Of a stretch of 64,000 bases of DNA, positions 8,538 to 17,304 are shown piece by piece. Below the pieces are notes generated by a model. It saw only the letters and a program-made list of their open reading frames with translations. It did no database searches and was not told the origin of the DNA. Position 1 is the stretch's first letter; the number at the start of each line of letters is the position of its first letter. The position numbers and the translations under genes are program-made. The DNA is from Peptococcus simiae (lineage in GTDB: Bacteria > Bacillota > Peptococcia > Peptococcales > Peptococcaceae): contig NZ_JBJUVG010000007.1 of assembly GCF_046097595.1 (NCBI RefSeq), positions 35,866-99,865 on the forward strand, in the 5' to 3' direction.

Positions 8538-8662
8538 TGTGTATTTTTGCACAAACTAAGGCCGTTCAGCCCTTAAAAAGGGCAGGTTGTAGTAGAAAGT
8601 TGCAAGAAGAATTGAATTGAAAGAAAAAGATGAAGATTCCATAAAAAACTAGCCATAATGTT

Positions 8663-8691
8663 ATGACAAATATAAACAACTGTGATATAAT
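8663..8691 (+). promoter_or_regulatory. Sigma-A-type promoter of the acyl-CoA dehydrogenase-etfBA operon
   Basis: -35 ATGACA (8663-8668) and -10 TATAAT (8686-8691) separated by exactly 17 bases. A start near 8698 would leave a leader of about 195 bases before the ATG at 8893. Confidence 0.75.
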
Positions 8692-8716
8692 GCCTGTAAA
8701 GCGATTGGTAAGCTTC

Positions 8717-8774
8717 AAAAATATCTCTTAAGAACCTGGCGGTTTTTTAAAAGGTATTTTTTTGTTGTTCTTAA
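8717..8774 (+). promoter_or_regulatory. Possible transcription attenuator (terminator hairpin with competing inverted repeat)
   Basis: Bases about 8718-8736 can pair with 8741-8760 around the loop TGGC (inner stem AACC/GGTT, outer AAAATA.C/GGTATTTT with one mismatch, one bulge and wobble pairs), followed by TTT. The segment TTAAGAAC (8728-8735), inside the 5' arm, can instead pair perfectly with GTTCTTAA (8767-8774), which would break the terminator. Two mutually exclusive structures in a long leader is the layout of an attenuator or riboswitch expression platform. No known riboswitch class is recognised. Confidence 0.4.
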
Positions 8775-8892
8775 AGATCGGAAAAAAGCTGTTCTCTGGT
8801 CTTAATTTTTTTAAAATAGCAAGTGAATTTTTACACAAAAAACATGGCTTTGTAGGTAGTATGAAAGCTAGCAATTCAAAGGAGGTATTTGT

Positions 8893-10038
8893 ATGGACTT
8901 TCAATTAGATGAAAAGCGGGCCATGGCTCAGCAACTCTTTAAGGACTTTGCAGAAAAAGAGGTCAAGCCCCACGCACAAGAAGTTGATGAAAGCCACGAG
9001 TTTCCGCGGGAAACAGTGGATAAATTACAAAAATACGGCTTTATGGGGATTCCTATTCCTGAGGAATACGGCGGTCAAGGGTGTGACACCCTAACCTATG
9101 TCCTGGCTGTTGAAGAATTATCCAAGGTCTGCGGGACCACCGGGGTTATCGTATCCGCCCATACGTCTTTATGCGCAGATTGCTTATTAAAAAACGGGAC
9201 AGAAGAACAAAAACAAAAATACCTGGTGCCCCTGGCCAACGGGTCAAAATTAGGGGCCTTTGCCTTAACTGAACCGGGTGCCGGGACCGACGCCGCCGGC
9301 CAACAAACCAAGGCCGTCCTCGATGGCGATGAGTACGTCCTCAACGGGTCCAAAATCTTTATCACCAATGGTAAAGAGGCAGATACCTACATTGTTTTTG
9401 CCATGACCGATAAAAGCCTGGGGACTAAAGGGATTTCAGCCTTTATCGTTGAAAAAGGCACCCCGGGCTTCAGCTTTGGGACCAAAGAACGGAAGATGGG
9501 GATTTGCGGGTCTTCCACCTATGAGCTGATCTTTGAAGACTGCCGGATTCCGAGAGAAAACCTGCTGGGCCGGGAAGGCCGTGGTTTTGGTGTAGCTATG
9601 ACCACCCTGGATGGCGGACGGATCGGGATTGCAGCCCAAGCTCTGGGCCTGGCTGAAGGCGCTTTAGAAGTGACCCTGCAATACGTCAAAGAACGGAAGC
9701 AGTTCGGCAGAGCCATCGGCAAATTCCAGTATATCCAATTTGAACTCGCTAAAATGGCTACCCGGATTGAAGAAGCCAGACACCTGGTTTACAAGGCAGC
9801 TCTGGCCAAGGATGATCCTAAAGTCAAACGGTTCTCCTATGAAGCGGCTATGGCGAAACTGTCTGCCTCTGAATGTGCCCGCTTCGTTACGGAACGGGCT
9901 GTACAATTGCATGGCGGCTATGGCTATATCGCTGAATACGATGTTGAACGTATGATGCGGGATGCAAAAATTACAGAAATCTATGAAGGTACTTCTGAAG
10001 TGATGCGGATGGTCATTTCAGGGAACCTGATGGCATAA
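8893..10038 (+). CDS. Short-chain acyl-CoA dehydrogenase (butyryl-CoA dehydrogenase type)
   Basis: FAD enzyme that interconverts acyl-CoA and trans-2-enoyl-CoA. In anaerobes the partner ETF next door normally lets it run in the reductive direction, sometimes by flavin-based bifurcation. Length 381 is typical. The N-terminal helical domain starts MDFQLDEKRAMAQQLFKDF. FAD/substrate signatures ALTEPGAGTDA and GLTE-like middle domain are followed by KIFITNG. The C-terminal helical domain carries IYEGTSEV, whose Glu is the catalytic base in SCAD/Bcd. etfB and etfA follow at 13 and 17 bases, so this is one operon. The chain-length preference cannot be told from sequence alone. Confidence 0.95.
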   Translation: MDFQLDEKRAMAQQLFKDFAEKEVKPHAQEVDESHEFPRETVDKLQKYGFMGIPIPEEYGGQGCDTLTYVLAVEELSKVCGTTGVIVSAHTSLCADCLLKNGTEEQKQKYLVPLANGSKLGAFALTEPGAGTDAAGQQTKAVLDGDEYVLNGSKIFITNGKEADTYIVFAMTDKSLGTKGISAFIVEKGTPGFSFGTKERKMGICGSSTYELIFEDCRIPRENLLGREGRGFGVAMTTLDGGRIGIAAQALGLAEGALEVTLQYVKERKQFGRAIGKFQYIQFELAKMATRIEEARHLVYKAALAKDDPKVKRFSYEAAMAKLSASECARFVTERAVQLHGGYGYIAEYDVERMMRDAKITEIYEGTSEVMRMVISGNLMA

Positions 10039-10051
10039 GGGGGGACTTTCA

Positions 10052-10831
10052 ATGAAAATAGTGGTTTGTGTTAAACAAGTACCGGATACCACAGAAGTTA
10101 AATTGGATCCGGTTAAGGGGACCTTAATTCGTGAAGGGGTGCCCTCAATCATGAATCCGGATGACAAGTCCGGTTTAGAAGCAGCGCTCCGCATTAAAGA
10201 AGAAACCGGGGCCCATATTACCGTTCTAACCATGGGGCCGCCCCAGGCAACAGCTGTTCTACGGGAAGCCATGGCCATGGGCGCAGATGACGGTGTCCTC
10301 TTAACAGACCGGGCCTTCGGTGGCGCTGATACCTGGGCCACCAGCTATACGATTTCCCTGGCCCTGAAGAAATTAGACTTTGACCTCATCATCACTGGCC
10401 GCCAGGCCATTGACGGGGATACCGCACAGGTTGGCCCGCAAATCGGTGAGCACCTGGGTATCCCCAATATCAGTTACGCTGAAGACCTCAAGGTTGAAGG
10501 CGACCATGTCATCGTCAAACGTCAGTTTGAAGATCGCTACCATATCGTTAAAGCAAAAATGCCCTGCCTGGTTACGGCCTTGGCAGAATTAAATGAACCG
10601 CGGTATATGACCCCGGGTGGCATTTTCAAAGCCTTTGACAAACCAATCACTGAAGTGCATTTTGATGACCTTGATGCCAATGCCGAAGATCTTGGCTTAA
10701 AGGGCTCACCGACGAAAGTTGTCAAATCTTTCCCGAAAGCGGTTAAAGCTGCCGGTACCAAGATTGAAGCCAGCCCGGAAGAATCGGTTGAATACATTGT
10801 GGACAAGCTCAAAGAGCGCTTCATGCTGTAA
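10052..10831 (+). CDS. etfB: Electron transfer flavoprotein beta subunit
   Basis: EtfB pairs with EtfA and carries AMP or, in bifurcating systems, a second FAD. Length 259 is normal. Characteristic stretches are MKIVVCVKQVPDT at the start, the nucleotide-binding region ITGRQAIDGDTAQVGPQ, and the recognition-loop area around residues 180-200 (ALAELNEPRYM). GGGGGGA-type ribosome site precedes the ATG. It lies between the acyl-CoA dehydrogenase and etfA. Its extended form with IDGDTAQVGP is shared by NADH-dependent bifurcating ETFs and ordinary Clostridial ETFs, so bifurcation is plausible but not shown. Confidence 0.96.
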   Translation: MKIVVCVKQVPDTTEVKLDPVKGTLIREGVPSIMNPDDKSGLEAALRIKEETGAHITVLTMGPPQATAVLREAMAMGADDGVLLTDRAFGGADTWATSYTISLALKKLDFDLIITGRQAIDGDTAQVGPQIGEHLGIPNISYAEDLKVEGDHVIVKRQFEDRYHIVKAKMPCLVTALAELNEPRYMTPGGIFKAFDKPITEVHFDDLDANAEDLGLKGSPTKVVKSFPKAVKAAGTKIEASPEESVEYIVDKLKERFML

Positions 10832-10848
10832 GAAAGGGTGAGAACGAT

Positions 10849-11871
10849 ATGCCAGATCAAAACGTTTATGAAGGCGTACTTATATTTGCAGAACAATTAG
10901 ATGGAAAAGTATCTAATGTAGCCTATGAATTAATCGGTAAAGGCCGGGAATTAGCCGCAGACTTAAATACTGAGGTCACCGCTATTGTCCTGGGCCATAA
11001 CATTGGCCATTTAGCTGACGACTTGGCTGCCCGCGGGGCTCAAAAAGTCATCGTCGTTGATGACCCCTGCCTGGAGCATTACACCACTGAACCCTATACC
11101 TCTGTTATCTACCATGCGATTGAAACCTTCCATCCGGCCATTGTCCTTTATGGGGCAACTGCTATTGGCCGTGACTTGGCGCCGCGTGTATCCGGCCGTG
11201 TCCATACCGGCCTGACTGCAGACTGCACCAAGTTGGAAATCGATCCGGATACCAAAGACTTGATGATGACCCGGCCGGCTTTTGGTGGGAACCTGATGGC
11301 AACCATCTTGTGCCCGAACTTCCGCCCGCAAATGTCCACCGTCCGTCCGGGGGTTATGGTGAAACGTCCGGTAGACCACGAGGCTAAGGCTGAAGTCCTG
11401 AACTGGAAACCGGACTTAACCCCCAATAATAAATTTGTTGAAGTCCAGGATGTTATTCGCAAGGTCAGCGAAAAAATGGACATCCAGGAAGCCAAAGTCC
11501 TGGTTTCCGGCGGCCGTGGGATTGGTAACGCTGAAGACTTCAGCATCCTAGAAAAATTAGCCGATACCTTGGGTGGCGTTGTTGCCGGCTCTCGTGCAGC
11601 CGTTGATTCCGGCTGGTTGGAAAAAGACCAACAGGTCGGCCAAACCGGTAAAACCGTCCGTCCGGACCTCTATTTTGCCATTGGTATTTCTGGTGCCATC
11701 CAGCACCTGGCTGGGATGGAAGAATCCGGCTATATCATTGCCATTAATAAGGATGCCTCTGCACCTATTTTTGACATTGCAGACGTTGGCCTTGTTGGTG
11801 ACTGGCACGCCATTGTTCCGGCTTTAACGGAAGCCATCGCTGCTGAACAAGCAGCCAAAGAAGAAAACTAA
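10849..11871 (+). CDS. etfA: Electron transfer flavoprotein alpha subunit
   Basis: EtfA binds the FAD that shuttles electrons to or from the acyl-CoA dehydrogenase. Length 340. The N-terminal alpha/beta domain is followed by the C-terminal FAD domain (about 215-340): VSGGRGIG, AGSRAAVDSGW, QVGQTGKTVRPDLY, IGISGAIQHLAGM and INKDASAPIFDIAD. All the usual flavin-contact motifs are intact. AGAAAGGGTGAG lies upstream of the ATG. It ends the operon and is followed by a strong hairpin at 11908-11947. Confidence 0.97.
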   Translation: MPDQNVYEGVLIFAEQLDGKVSNVAYELIGKGRELAADLNTEVTAIVLGHNIGHLADDLAARGAQKVIVVDDPCLEHYTTEPYTSVIYHAIETFHPAIVLYGATAIGRDLAPRVSGRVHTGLTADCTKLEIDPDTKDLMMTRPAFGGNLMATILCPNFRPQMSTVRPGVMVKRPVDHEAKAEVLNWKPDLTPNNKFVEVQDVIRKVSEKMDIQEAKVLVSGGRGIGNAEDFSILEKLADTLGGVVAGSRAAVDSGWLEKDQQVGQTGKTVRPDLYFAIGISGAIQHLAGMEESGYIIAINKDASAPIFDIADVGLVGDWHAIVPALTEAIAAEQAAKEEN

Positions 11872-11907
11872 GCTTTATTTAGGTTACTCCATTTTTTCAT
11901 TTCACTC

Positions 11908-11947
11908 CAATACAAAAGATCCGCCTTCGGGCGGATCTTTTGTATTG
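11908..11947 (+). terminator. Terminator of the acyl-CoA dehydrogenase-etfBA operon
   Basis: Perfect 18-base-pair hairpin with a TTCG tetraloop; the stem core is GATCCGCC/GGCGGATC and the 3' arm contains TTTT. It lies 36 bases after the etfA stop. Confidence 0.85.
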
Positions 11948-12105
11948 TCTCGAAGTCGGACTGGCTTGTATCTATGCCCCTGGTTTTTTATAAAAAATTT
12001 ATGATTTTTCAGCTTTTTAATGAATATTTTGCAATGAAATAATACTAGTAAGGGTATGATTACTTTATAGAGACAAGTTTCTTGCTAAATATGAAAGGAG
12101 ACCTC

Positions 12106-13791
12106 ATGAGATATAAGGTTAGCCCGGAGAATGAAAAATTACGCCAAGAGATTCGTGCCTTTGCAGAATCGGAAATTGCTCCCCTTTCCTTCCAATTGGA
12201 TGAAAGAGGCATTTTCCCGGAAGAAATTGTCAAAAAGATGGGCGAAAAGGGCTGGATGGGCCTGCCCTTTGAGAAAAAATACGGCGGCCAGGAAATGGGT
12301 AACGAAGCCTATGCCATCGCTGTCGAAGAATTTTCCCGGATTGATGCCAGTGTGGGGGTTATCTTATCTGCCCACAACTCCCTAGGGACCTGGCCGATTG
12401 CTGAATTTGGGACAGAGGAGCAAAAGCAAAAATACCTGGTGCCCTGTGCAAAAGGGGAAAAACTGGCCGCCTTTGGCTTAACTGAAGAAAATGCCGGGTC
12501 TGATGCCGGTGGTACCGAGACCACTGCTGTCTTAGACGGGGACGATTATATCTTAAACGGGACCAAGATTTTTATCACCAACGCCCCTGAAGCCGATGTC
12601 TATGTGGTCTTTGCGGCAACCGATAAGGAAAAGGGGACCCATGGTGGGATTACGGCCTTTATTGTTGAAAAAGGGACGGAAGGCTTCAGCTTCGGGACCC
12701 GCTATAATAAGATGGGAATCCGGGCTTCGGCGACCGCTGAACTGGTCTTTAAAAACTGCCGGGTGCCTAAGGAAAACCTCTTAGGGGAAGTTGGCCAAGG
12801 TTTTAAAATCGCCATGATGACCCTAGACGGTGGCCGGATTGGGATTGCCGCCCAAGCCCTAGGGATTGCCCAAGGGGCCTATGAACAAGCCTTAGAACGG
12901 GCCCAAGACCGGGTTCAGTTTGGTAAACCGATTGCAGCCCAGCAAGGGGTCAGCTTTAAGCTGGCAGATATGGCGACTAAGATTCGGGCCGCCCGCTTCC
13001 TGGTCTACTCTGCAGCGGAAATGAAGGATGCCCATGAAAATTATGGGATGCAGAGTGCCATGGCCAAGCTCTATGCCTCCGACATTGCTTTGGAAGTGGT
13101 TGATGAAGCGGTCCAGATCTTCGGCGGGTCCGGCTTTATCAAGGGCTTGCCGGTGGAACGCTTTTACCGGGATGCTAAAATTACAGCTATCTATGAAGGG
13201 ACCAATGAAATCCAACGGGTGGTTATCGCCAGCCACCTGATGCCACGAAAGAAGAAAGATAAGCCGGTTAAGAAGGATAACAAGGCCCCGGCGCCACAGA
13301 ATGAACGGAAGATGCAGATCTTTGATGAAGGAACCAGCCAGGACCGGGTCGATGCCCTGGTCAAGGCCCTGAAAGAAGAGGGCTTTGACAAGCAAAGGGT
13401 TGACGATATTTTCGGTCCCATCGGCCAGGCTGATCGGCTGGTGGCCTTCGGCATGGGCTTAAAGCATGCCAAAGACCGGGAAATGATGGAAAAATTGGCC
13501 CAGGCCTTTGGGGCAGTCCTATCCTGCTCTCGCCCGATATCTGAAGAAAGAGAATGGATGGACCTTACCCGGTATGTAGGCCTGTCCGGGCAGAAATTTG
13601 CCGGTCAATTCTACCTGGGTGCCGGCATTAGCGGGCAAAAGCAACACCTGACCGGGATTAAGGATACCAAGGTCATCGTAGCCATCAATGAAGATCCTAA
13701 TGCCCCCATCTTTGCCCAATGTGACTACGGGATTGTCGGCGATATGTATGAGATTATCCCCCTTCTCACTGAGGCCCTGGAAGCCTTATAA
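12106..13791 (+). CDS. Acyl-CoA dehydrogenase fused to an EtfA-type FAD domain
   Basis: A 561-residue two-domain flavoprotein. Residues 1 to about 380 are a full acyl-CoA dehydrogenase (KIFITNAPEADVYVVF in the middle domain; IYEGTNEIQRVV with the catalytic Glu). A Lys/Pro-rich linker follows (about 380-408). Residues about 430-561 match the C-terminal FAD domain of EtfA: YVGLSGQKFAGQFY, GAGISGQKQHLTGI and INEDPNAPIFAQCDYGIVGD align with the EtfA motifs encoded at 11.5-11.8 kb. The first ATG at 12106 is preferred over the TTG at 12082 because AAAGGAG sits at 12094-12100. It has no EtfB of its own nearby; it might use the EtfB encoded upstream. The electron partner is unknown. Confidence 0.9.
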   Translation: MRYKVSPENEKLRQEIRAFAESEIAPLSFQLDERGIFPEEIVKKMGEKGWMGLPFEKKYGGQEMGNEAYAIAVEEFSRIDASVGVILSAHNSLGTWPIAEFGTEEQKQKYLVPCAKGEKLAAFGLTEENAGSDAGGTETTAVLDGDDYILNGTKIFITNAPEADVYVVFAATDKEKGTHGGITAFIVEKGTEGFSFGTRYNKMGIRASATAELVFKNCRVPKENLLGEVGQGFKIAMMTLDGGRIGIAAQALGIAQGAYEQALERAQDRVQFGKPIAAQQGVSFKLADMATKIRAARFLVYSAAEMKDAHENYGMQSAMAKLYASDIALEVVDEAVQIFGGSGFIKGLPVERFYRDAKITAIYEGTNEIQRVVIASHLMPRKKKDKPVKKDNKAPAPQNERKMQIFDEGTSQDRVDALVKALKEEGFDKQRVDDIFGPIGQADRLVAFGMGLKHAKDREMMEKLAQAFGAVLSCSRPISEEREWMDLTRYVGLSGQKFAGQFYLGAGISGQKQHLTGIKDTKVIVAINEDPNAPIFAQCDYGIVGDMYEIIPLLTEALEAL

Positions 13792-13803
13792 GATTAACTG
13801 ACT

Positions 13804-13830
13804 AGAGCCGCCCTTTGGGCGGCTCTTTTT
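13804..13830 (+). terminator. Rho-independent terminator after the fused acyl-CoA dehydrogenase gene
   Basis: AGAGCCGCCC/GGGCGGCTCT hairpin with a TTT loop, ending in a run of five Ts. Confidence 0.92.
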
Positions 13831-13839
13831 CGCACCTAT

Positions 13840-13868
13840 TTGTTGAAGTCAGCCGCCTATGCTACAAT
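13840..13868 (+). promoter_or_regulatory. Probable promoter of the zinc-ribbon gene and recQ
   Basis: TTGTTG (13840-13845) and TACAAT (13863-13868) at 17-base spacing, 19 bases before the ATG at 13888. Confidence 0.55.
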
Positions 13869-13887
13869 GATGCCAAGGAGGCCTGCT

Positions 13888-14127
13888 ATGTTAGTGATTC
13901 GTTGCGCCAAGTGCAAAGAAAAAATTTGGAAATATGATAAAATCGGGCCGGGAGAAGTCCTGCGTTGCCATAAGGCCCGGATTGCCCAGGTCTATAATGA
14001 GCCGGTGGTCCAGGCCCATAAAATCTGTTGTCCCAAATGCCTGGTTCCTCTTGGCATTGATAAGGGGCGCTTTTATAAGATGGACCCCCGGGCCTTTATT
14101 TACAATGGCACCAAGAGAAACCGGTAG
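13888..14127 (+). CDS. Small zinc-ribbon-like protein of unknown function
   Basis: A 79-residue basic protein beginning MLVIRCAKCKEKIWKYDKIG. Two Cys-x2-Cys knuckles (CAKC near residue 6 and CPKC near residue 49) could bind one zinc. The ATG at 13888 is chosen because AAGGAGG lies 7 bases upstream; a longer frame from 13840 overlaps the promoter. Small proteins of this pattern (IRC.KCK.KI..Y.K.G) are found in Clostridia, but no function is known to me. The recQ start lies at or just inside its 3' end, so the two are probably cotranscribed. Confidence 0.75.
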   Translation: MLVIRCAKCKEKIWKYDKIGPGEVLRCHKARIAQVYNEPVVQAHKICCPKCLVPLGIDKGRFYKMDPRAFIYNGTKRNR

Positions 14128-14134
14128 GCAGCAG

Positions 14135-15916
14135 ATGCAAGAGGCGAGGACTTTACTAAAAAAATACTTTGGCTATGATGACTTCCGCCCGGGCCAGGAA
14201 AAGCTCATTGCCGGCATCTTACAGGGGCGGGACATCCTGGGTATTCTACCCACCGGTGGCGGGAAATCTCTCTGCTACCAGATTCCAGCCCTGATGTTAC
14301 AAGGCCTAACCCTGGTTATCTCACCCCTCATTTCCCTGATGAAGGACCAGGTAGATACCCTGCGGGAATTGGGCATTGCTGCTGAAAAGATTGATGCCCA
14401 GACCGACCTGGACCGCTACCATGAGATTATGGCAGCGGCCCGGTCCGGCCAGCTGAAATTGCTCTATATTGCCCCTGAGCGTCTGGGGCAGGAGGGCTTT
14501 CTCCGGGCCCTCAAACAGCTGGACCTGGGCCTGGTGGCCATTGATGAAGCCCACTGCGTCAGCCAATGGGGGCATGATTTTAGGCCCAGCTACCGGCAGA
14601 TTGCCGCCAGCCTGGCAGACCTCAAGCCCCGGCCGGTCTTTGCCGCCCTAACCGCGACGGCGACCGCCCAGGTCCAAAAGGATATCGTCAGCGGCCTAAG
14701 CCTGGAGGATCCCCTCATTTATGTGGCGGACTTTGACCGGCCCAACCTCTACTTTAATGTACTGGCGCCGGCCAACCGGAAGAAGACCCTCTTATCTCTC
14801 TTGGCCGATGGCCAGTGTGCCATTGTCTACTGTGCAACCAGACGGACAGTGGAGGACGTCTGCGACTACCTCAATAACCAGGGGGTGGCAACGGTTCCCT
14901 ACCACGCCGGCCTTCCCGCCCAAGACAGGGAAGCCAACCAGGAGGCCTTTATCAATGATCGGGTCCAGGTGACGGTGGCCACCAATGCCTTTGGCATGGG
15001 GATTGACAAGCCGGATGTCCGCCGGGTCATCCATTACAATATCCCTAAAAATATGGAAAGTTACTACCAGGAGGCGGGCCGGGCCGGCCGGGATGGGGCC
15101 CCGGCTGAAGCGGTCCTCTTCTTTCATGCAGCGGATATTATGACCAACCTCTTCCTGATCAGTCAGAGCTATGAGCCGGATGCCCGCCGGAAATTAAATG
15201 CCATGCTGGGCTATGTCTATACCGGGACCTGCCTGCGCCAGTACCTGCTCCACTACTTCCAGCCGGACCGGGAGAAGACCGGGCCCTGTGGCCATTGCGC
15301 CATTTGTGATGGCCGGATCCAGACCTCAGATGTCACCCAAAAGGCCCAAATGGTCCTTTCCTGCGTCATCCGGATGGGCCAGCGCTACGGGACCAGCCTG
15401 ATCATCGACGTCTTGCGGGGGGCCAATACCAACCGCATCCGGACGGAGGGCTTTAACCACCTATCCACTTATGGCCTCTTGGCCAAGAGCAGTAAGGGGG
15501 AGGTCCGGGATATTATGACCCTCCTGGCTGCAGAAGGCTACCTGGCCGTCGTAGGGGAAGACTACCCGGTCCTGAAAGTGACCGAAAAAAGCCGGGCCCT
15601 ATTGCAGGGCAAGGTCCAGCTGAGCATGAACCGGCCCTTTAAAGAGCGGACCAACCAGGTTGAGCTGGCCACAGAAGATGTCAACGGCCAACTCATGCAG
15701 GTCTTGCGCCAATTGCGGCGAGATATGGCTGAGAACCTCCACCTGCCCCCCTACATCATCTTTACCGACCGGACCCTCCAGGACCTGGCCCGGCGGATGC
15801 CGGTCACAGAAGAGGCCCTGCTTGAGGTCCATGGCATTGGGGCCGTTAAGGCCGCCAAGTACGGCGCCCCCTTCTTATCAGTTATCCGCTCCTTTATAGA
15901 GACCTCGGCCGAATAA
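14135..15916 (+). CDS. recQ: ATP-dependent DNA helicase RecQ
   Basis: 3'-5' helicase acting in recombination repair and fork rescue. About 593 residues. Motifs in order: FGYDDFRPGQ (motif 0), LPTGGGKSLCYQIP (Walker A), AIDEAHCVSQWGHDFRP (DEAH and aromatic loop), then the second RecA domain ending GRAGRDG. The zinc-binding RQC region has the Cys cluster around TGPCGHCAICDG, and a C-terminal HRDC domain starts near LRRDMAENLHLPPYIIF. The ATG at 14135 matches the family N-terminus; ATG 14105 in the same frame overlaps the previous gene and is an alternative. Neither has a strong ribosome site, suggesting translational coupling. Confidence 0.96.
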   Translation: MQEARTLLKKYFGYDDFRPGQEKLIAGILQGRDILGILPTGGGKSLCYQIPALMLQGLTLVISPLISLMKDQVDTLRELGIAAEKIDAQTDLDRYHEIMAAARSGQLKLLYIAPERLGQEGFLRALKQLDLGLVAIDEAHCVSQWGHDFRPSYRQIAASLADLKPRPVFAALTATATAQVQKDIVSGLSLEDPLIYVADFDRPNLYFNVLAPANRKKTLLSLLADGQCAIVYCATRRTVEDVCDYLNNQGVATVPYHAGLPAQDREANQEAFINDRVQVTVATNAFGMGIDKPDVRRVIHYNIPKNMESYYQEAGRAGRDGAPAEAVLFFHAADIMTNLFLISQSYEPDARRKLNAMLGYVYTGTCLRQYLLHYFQPDREKTGPCGHCAICDGRIQTSDVTQKAQMVLSCVIRMGQRYGTSLIIDVLRGANTNRIRTEGFNHLSTYGLLAKSSKGEVRDIMTLLAAEGYLAVVGEDYPVLKVTEKSRALLQGKVQLSMNRPFKERTNQVELATEDVNGQLMQVLRQLRRDMAENLHLPPYIIFTDRTLQDLARRMPVTEEALLEVHGIGAVKAAKYGAPFLSVIRSFIETSAE

Positions 15917-15920
15917 ATAA

Positions 15921-15983
15921 AAAAGAGCACCTAGCTGTCAGCTGCCTACCCTTTAGAAGGGGCAGTGACTGTAGGTGCTCTTT
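15921..15983. terminator. Bidirectional terminator between recQ and the uracil permease gene
   Basis: Outer arms AAAGAGCACCTA and TAGGTGCTCTTT enclose a second, imperfect inner stem; A-rich on the left and T-rich on the right, so it can serve both convergent genes. Confidence 0.8.
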
Positions 15984-15985
15984 AC

Positions 15986-17263
15986 TTACTTTAAGGCGGC
16001 CCGGTCTTGGGTCAGGTTGAGTTTGTCTAAAACAAAGAGGAGGAGGCCCAGGAAGAGGGCAACGACAGTGGCTAAGGCCATGCCCGTCAGCTTGACCGAT
16101 CCCAGCTGGACATAGGCACCGGATAAGCCGGTGATAAAGGGGATAGCGGTCAGGGCCTGGTTACGGGGCAGGTTATAGTCTACCTTGGCATCGACCAGCA
16201 GGCGGATGCCGGATACCCCGATCATCCCGTAGAGGAGGAAGCTAACCCCACCCATGACCTCCGGTGGAATGGACTGAATCAGGGCAGAAACCTTGCCGAT
16301 AAAGCCCAGGAGGATAGAGAGGACGGCTGTCCCGCCGATCACCCAGGTACTATAGACCCGAGTCATGGCCATGACCCCGATGTTTTCACCATAGGTTGTG
16401 GTCGGGACCGACCCGCCAAAGCCGGAAAGCATGGTGGAGAAACCGTCTGCAAAGAGGGTCTTGTGGAGGCCGGGCTTGCGGATGAGGTTCCGGCCGATGA
16501 TTTTCCCGGTGACCAGTTGGTGGCCGATGTGCTCACTGATGACGACTAGGGTGGCCGGTAGAATAATGGTCATGGCCCCCCAGTTAAAGGTGGGGTGGCT
16601 AAAGGCCGGCAGGGCAAACCAGCTGGCTTCCTGCACCGGCGTCAGGTCAACAATCCCCACGATGGCAGCAGCGATGTAGCCAATGATGATGGCCAAAAGG
16701 ATGGGAATAAGGGCCAAGAAGCCCCGGAGTACAATAGAGCCCAGGACCGCAGCCATCAGGGTAATCAGGAAGACAGCGACCCGGGTCAGGTCCACGCTGG
16801 CCCCTTCTTCTAAAACGATGCCGCCCATTTTAGCGGCGGTGCCGGCCAGTTCAAGACCGATTAAGGCAACGACAGCCCCCATGGCCGCCGGTGGCAGTAA
16901 GGCATTGATCCAGTTGACCCCGAAGAAGTAAACCAGACCCGCCACCAACATAAGGACCAGGCCCGAGGCGATAAAGCCTCCCAGGGCGTAGCTATAGCCC
17001 ATCCCCTGGGCATTAATGATCAGTAGGCTGGGGGCAATAAAGGCAAAGCTTGACCCCAAATAAGCCGGGGAAGACCCCTTGGTGATAAAAATAAAGAGCA
17101 GGGTCCCAATCCCATTGAAGAAAAGGACCACCGAAGGATTGACCCCCAGGATGGTTGGGACCAAAATGGAAGCGCTGAACATAGCGAATAAGTGCTGGAC
17201 GGATAAGGGTATACTTTCCCGCCAGGGCGGACGCGATTCTACATCATAAAATTTTTTTGCCAT
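15986..17263 (-). CDS. uraA: Uracil permease, NCS2 family
   Basis: Proton-coupled nucleobase carrier in the cytoplasmic membrane, 425 residues with about 14 membrane segments. The N-terminus (SIPLSVQHLFAMFSASILVP) is the UraA/PyrP signature. SPAYLGSSFAFIAP in segment 3 and HIGHQLVTGKIIGRNL with GFGGSVPTTTYGENIGVM in segment 8-10 carry the substrate-binding Glu and Gly residues. Uracil is favoured over xanthine because of the PTTTYGENIG motif. It stands alone with its own promoter at 17305-17333 and repeated TTGACC half-sites, described separately. Confidence 0.93.
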   Translation of the reverse strand: MAKKFYDVESRPPWRESIPLSVQHLFAMFSASILVPTILGVNPSVVLFFNGIGTLLFIFITKGSSPAYLGSSFAFIAPSLLIINAQGMGYSYALGGFIASGLVLMLVAGLVYFFGVNWINALLPPAAMGAVVALIGLELAGTAAKMGGIVLEEGASVDLTRVAVFLITLMAAVLGSIVLRGFLALIPILLAIIIGYIAAAIVGIVDLTPVQEASWFALPAFSHPTFNWGAMTIILPATLVVISEHIGHQLVTGKIIGRNLIRKPGLHKTLFADGFSTMLSGFGGSVPTTTYGENIGVMAMTRVYSTWVIGGTAVLSILLGFIGKVSALIQSIPPEVMGGVSFLLYGMIGVSGIRLLVDAKVDYNLPRNQALTAIPFITGLSGAYVQLGSVKLTGMALATVVALFLGLLLFVLDKLNLTQDRAALK

Positions 17264-17304
17264 AAAAAGACCCCCTTATACGAGTAGATGTCTAAACCTT
17301 TGTT

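Larger units (their letters stand above)
8538..8892 (+). other. AT-rich intergenic leader region of the acyl-CoA dehydrogenase-etf operon
   Basis: A 355-base stretch with no supportable gene. It contains a strong promoter (8663-8691) and then about 195 bases of untranslated leader with a terminator-like hairpin and an overlapping inverted repeat, reported separately. The AAAGGAGG at about 8879-8886 is the ribosome binding site of the dehydrogenase. Confidence 0.7.

Noticed and set aside
12082..12105. Upstream TTG start of the fused acyl-CoA dehydrogenase
   Set aside because: The AAAGGAG ribosome site lies downstream of it, just before ATG 12106.
13934..14134. N-terminal extension of RecQ
   Set aside because: It is the alternate frame of the zinc-ribbon gene; family N-termini match the ATG at 14135.
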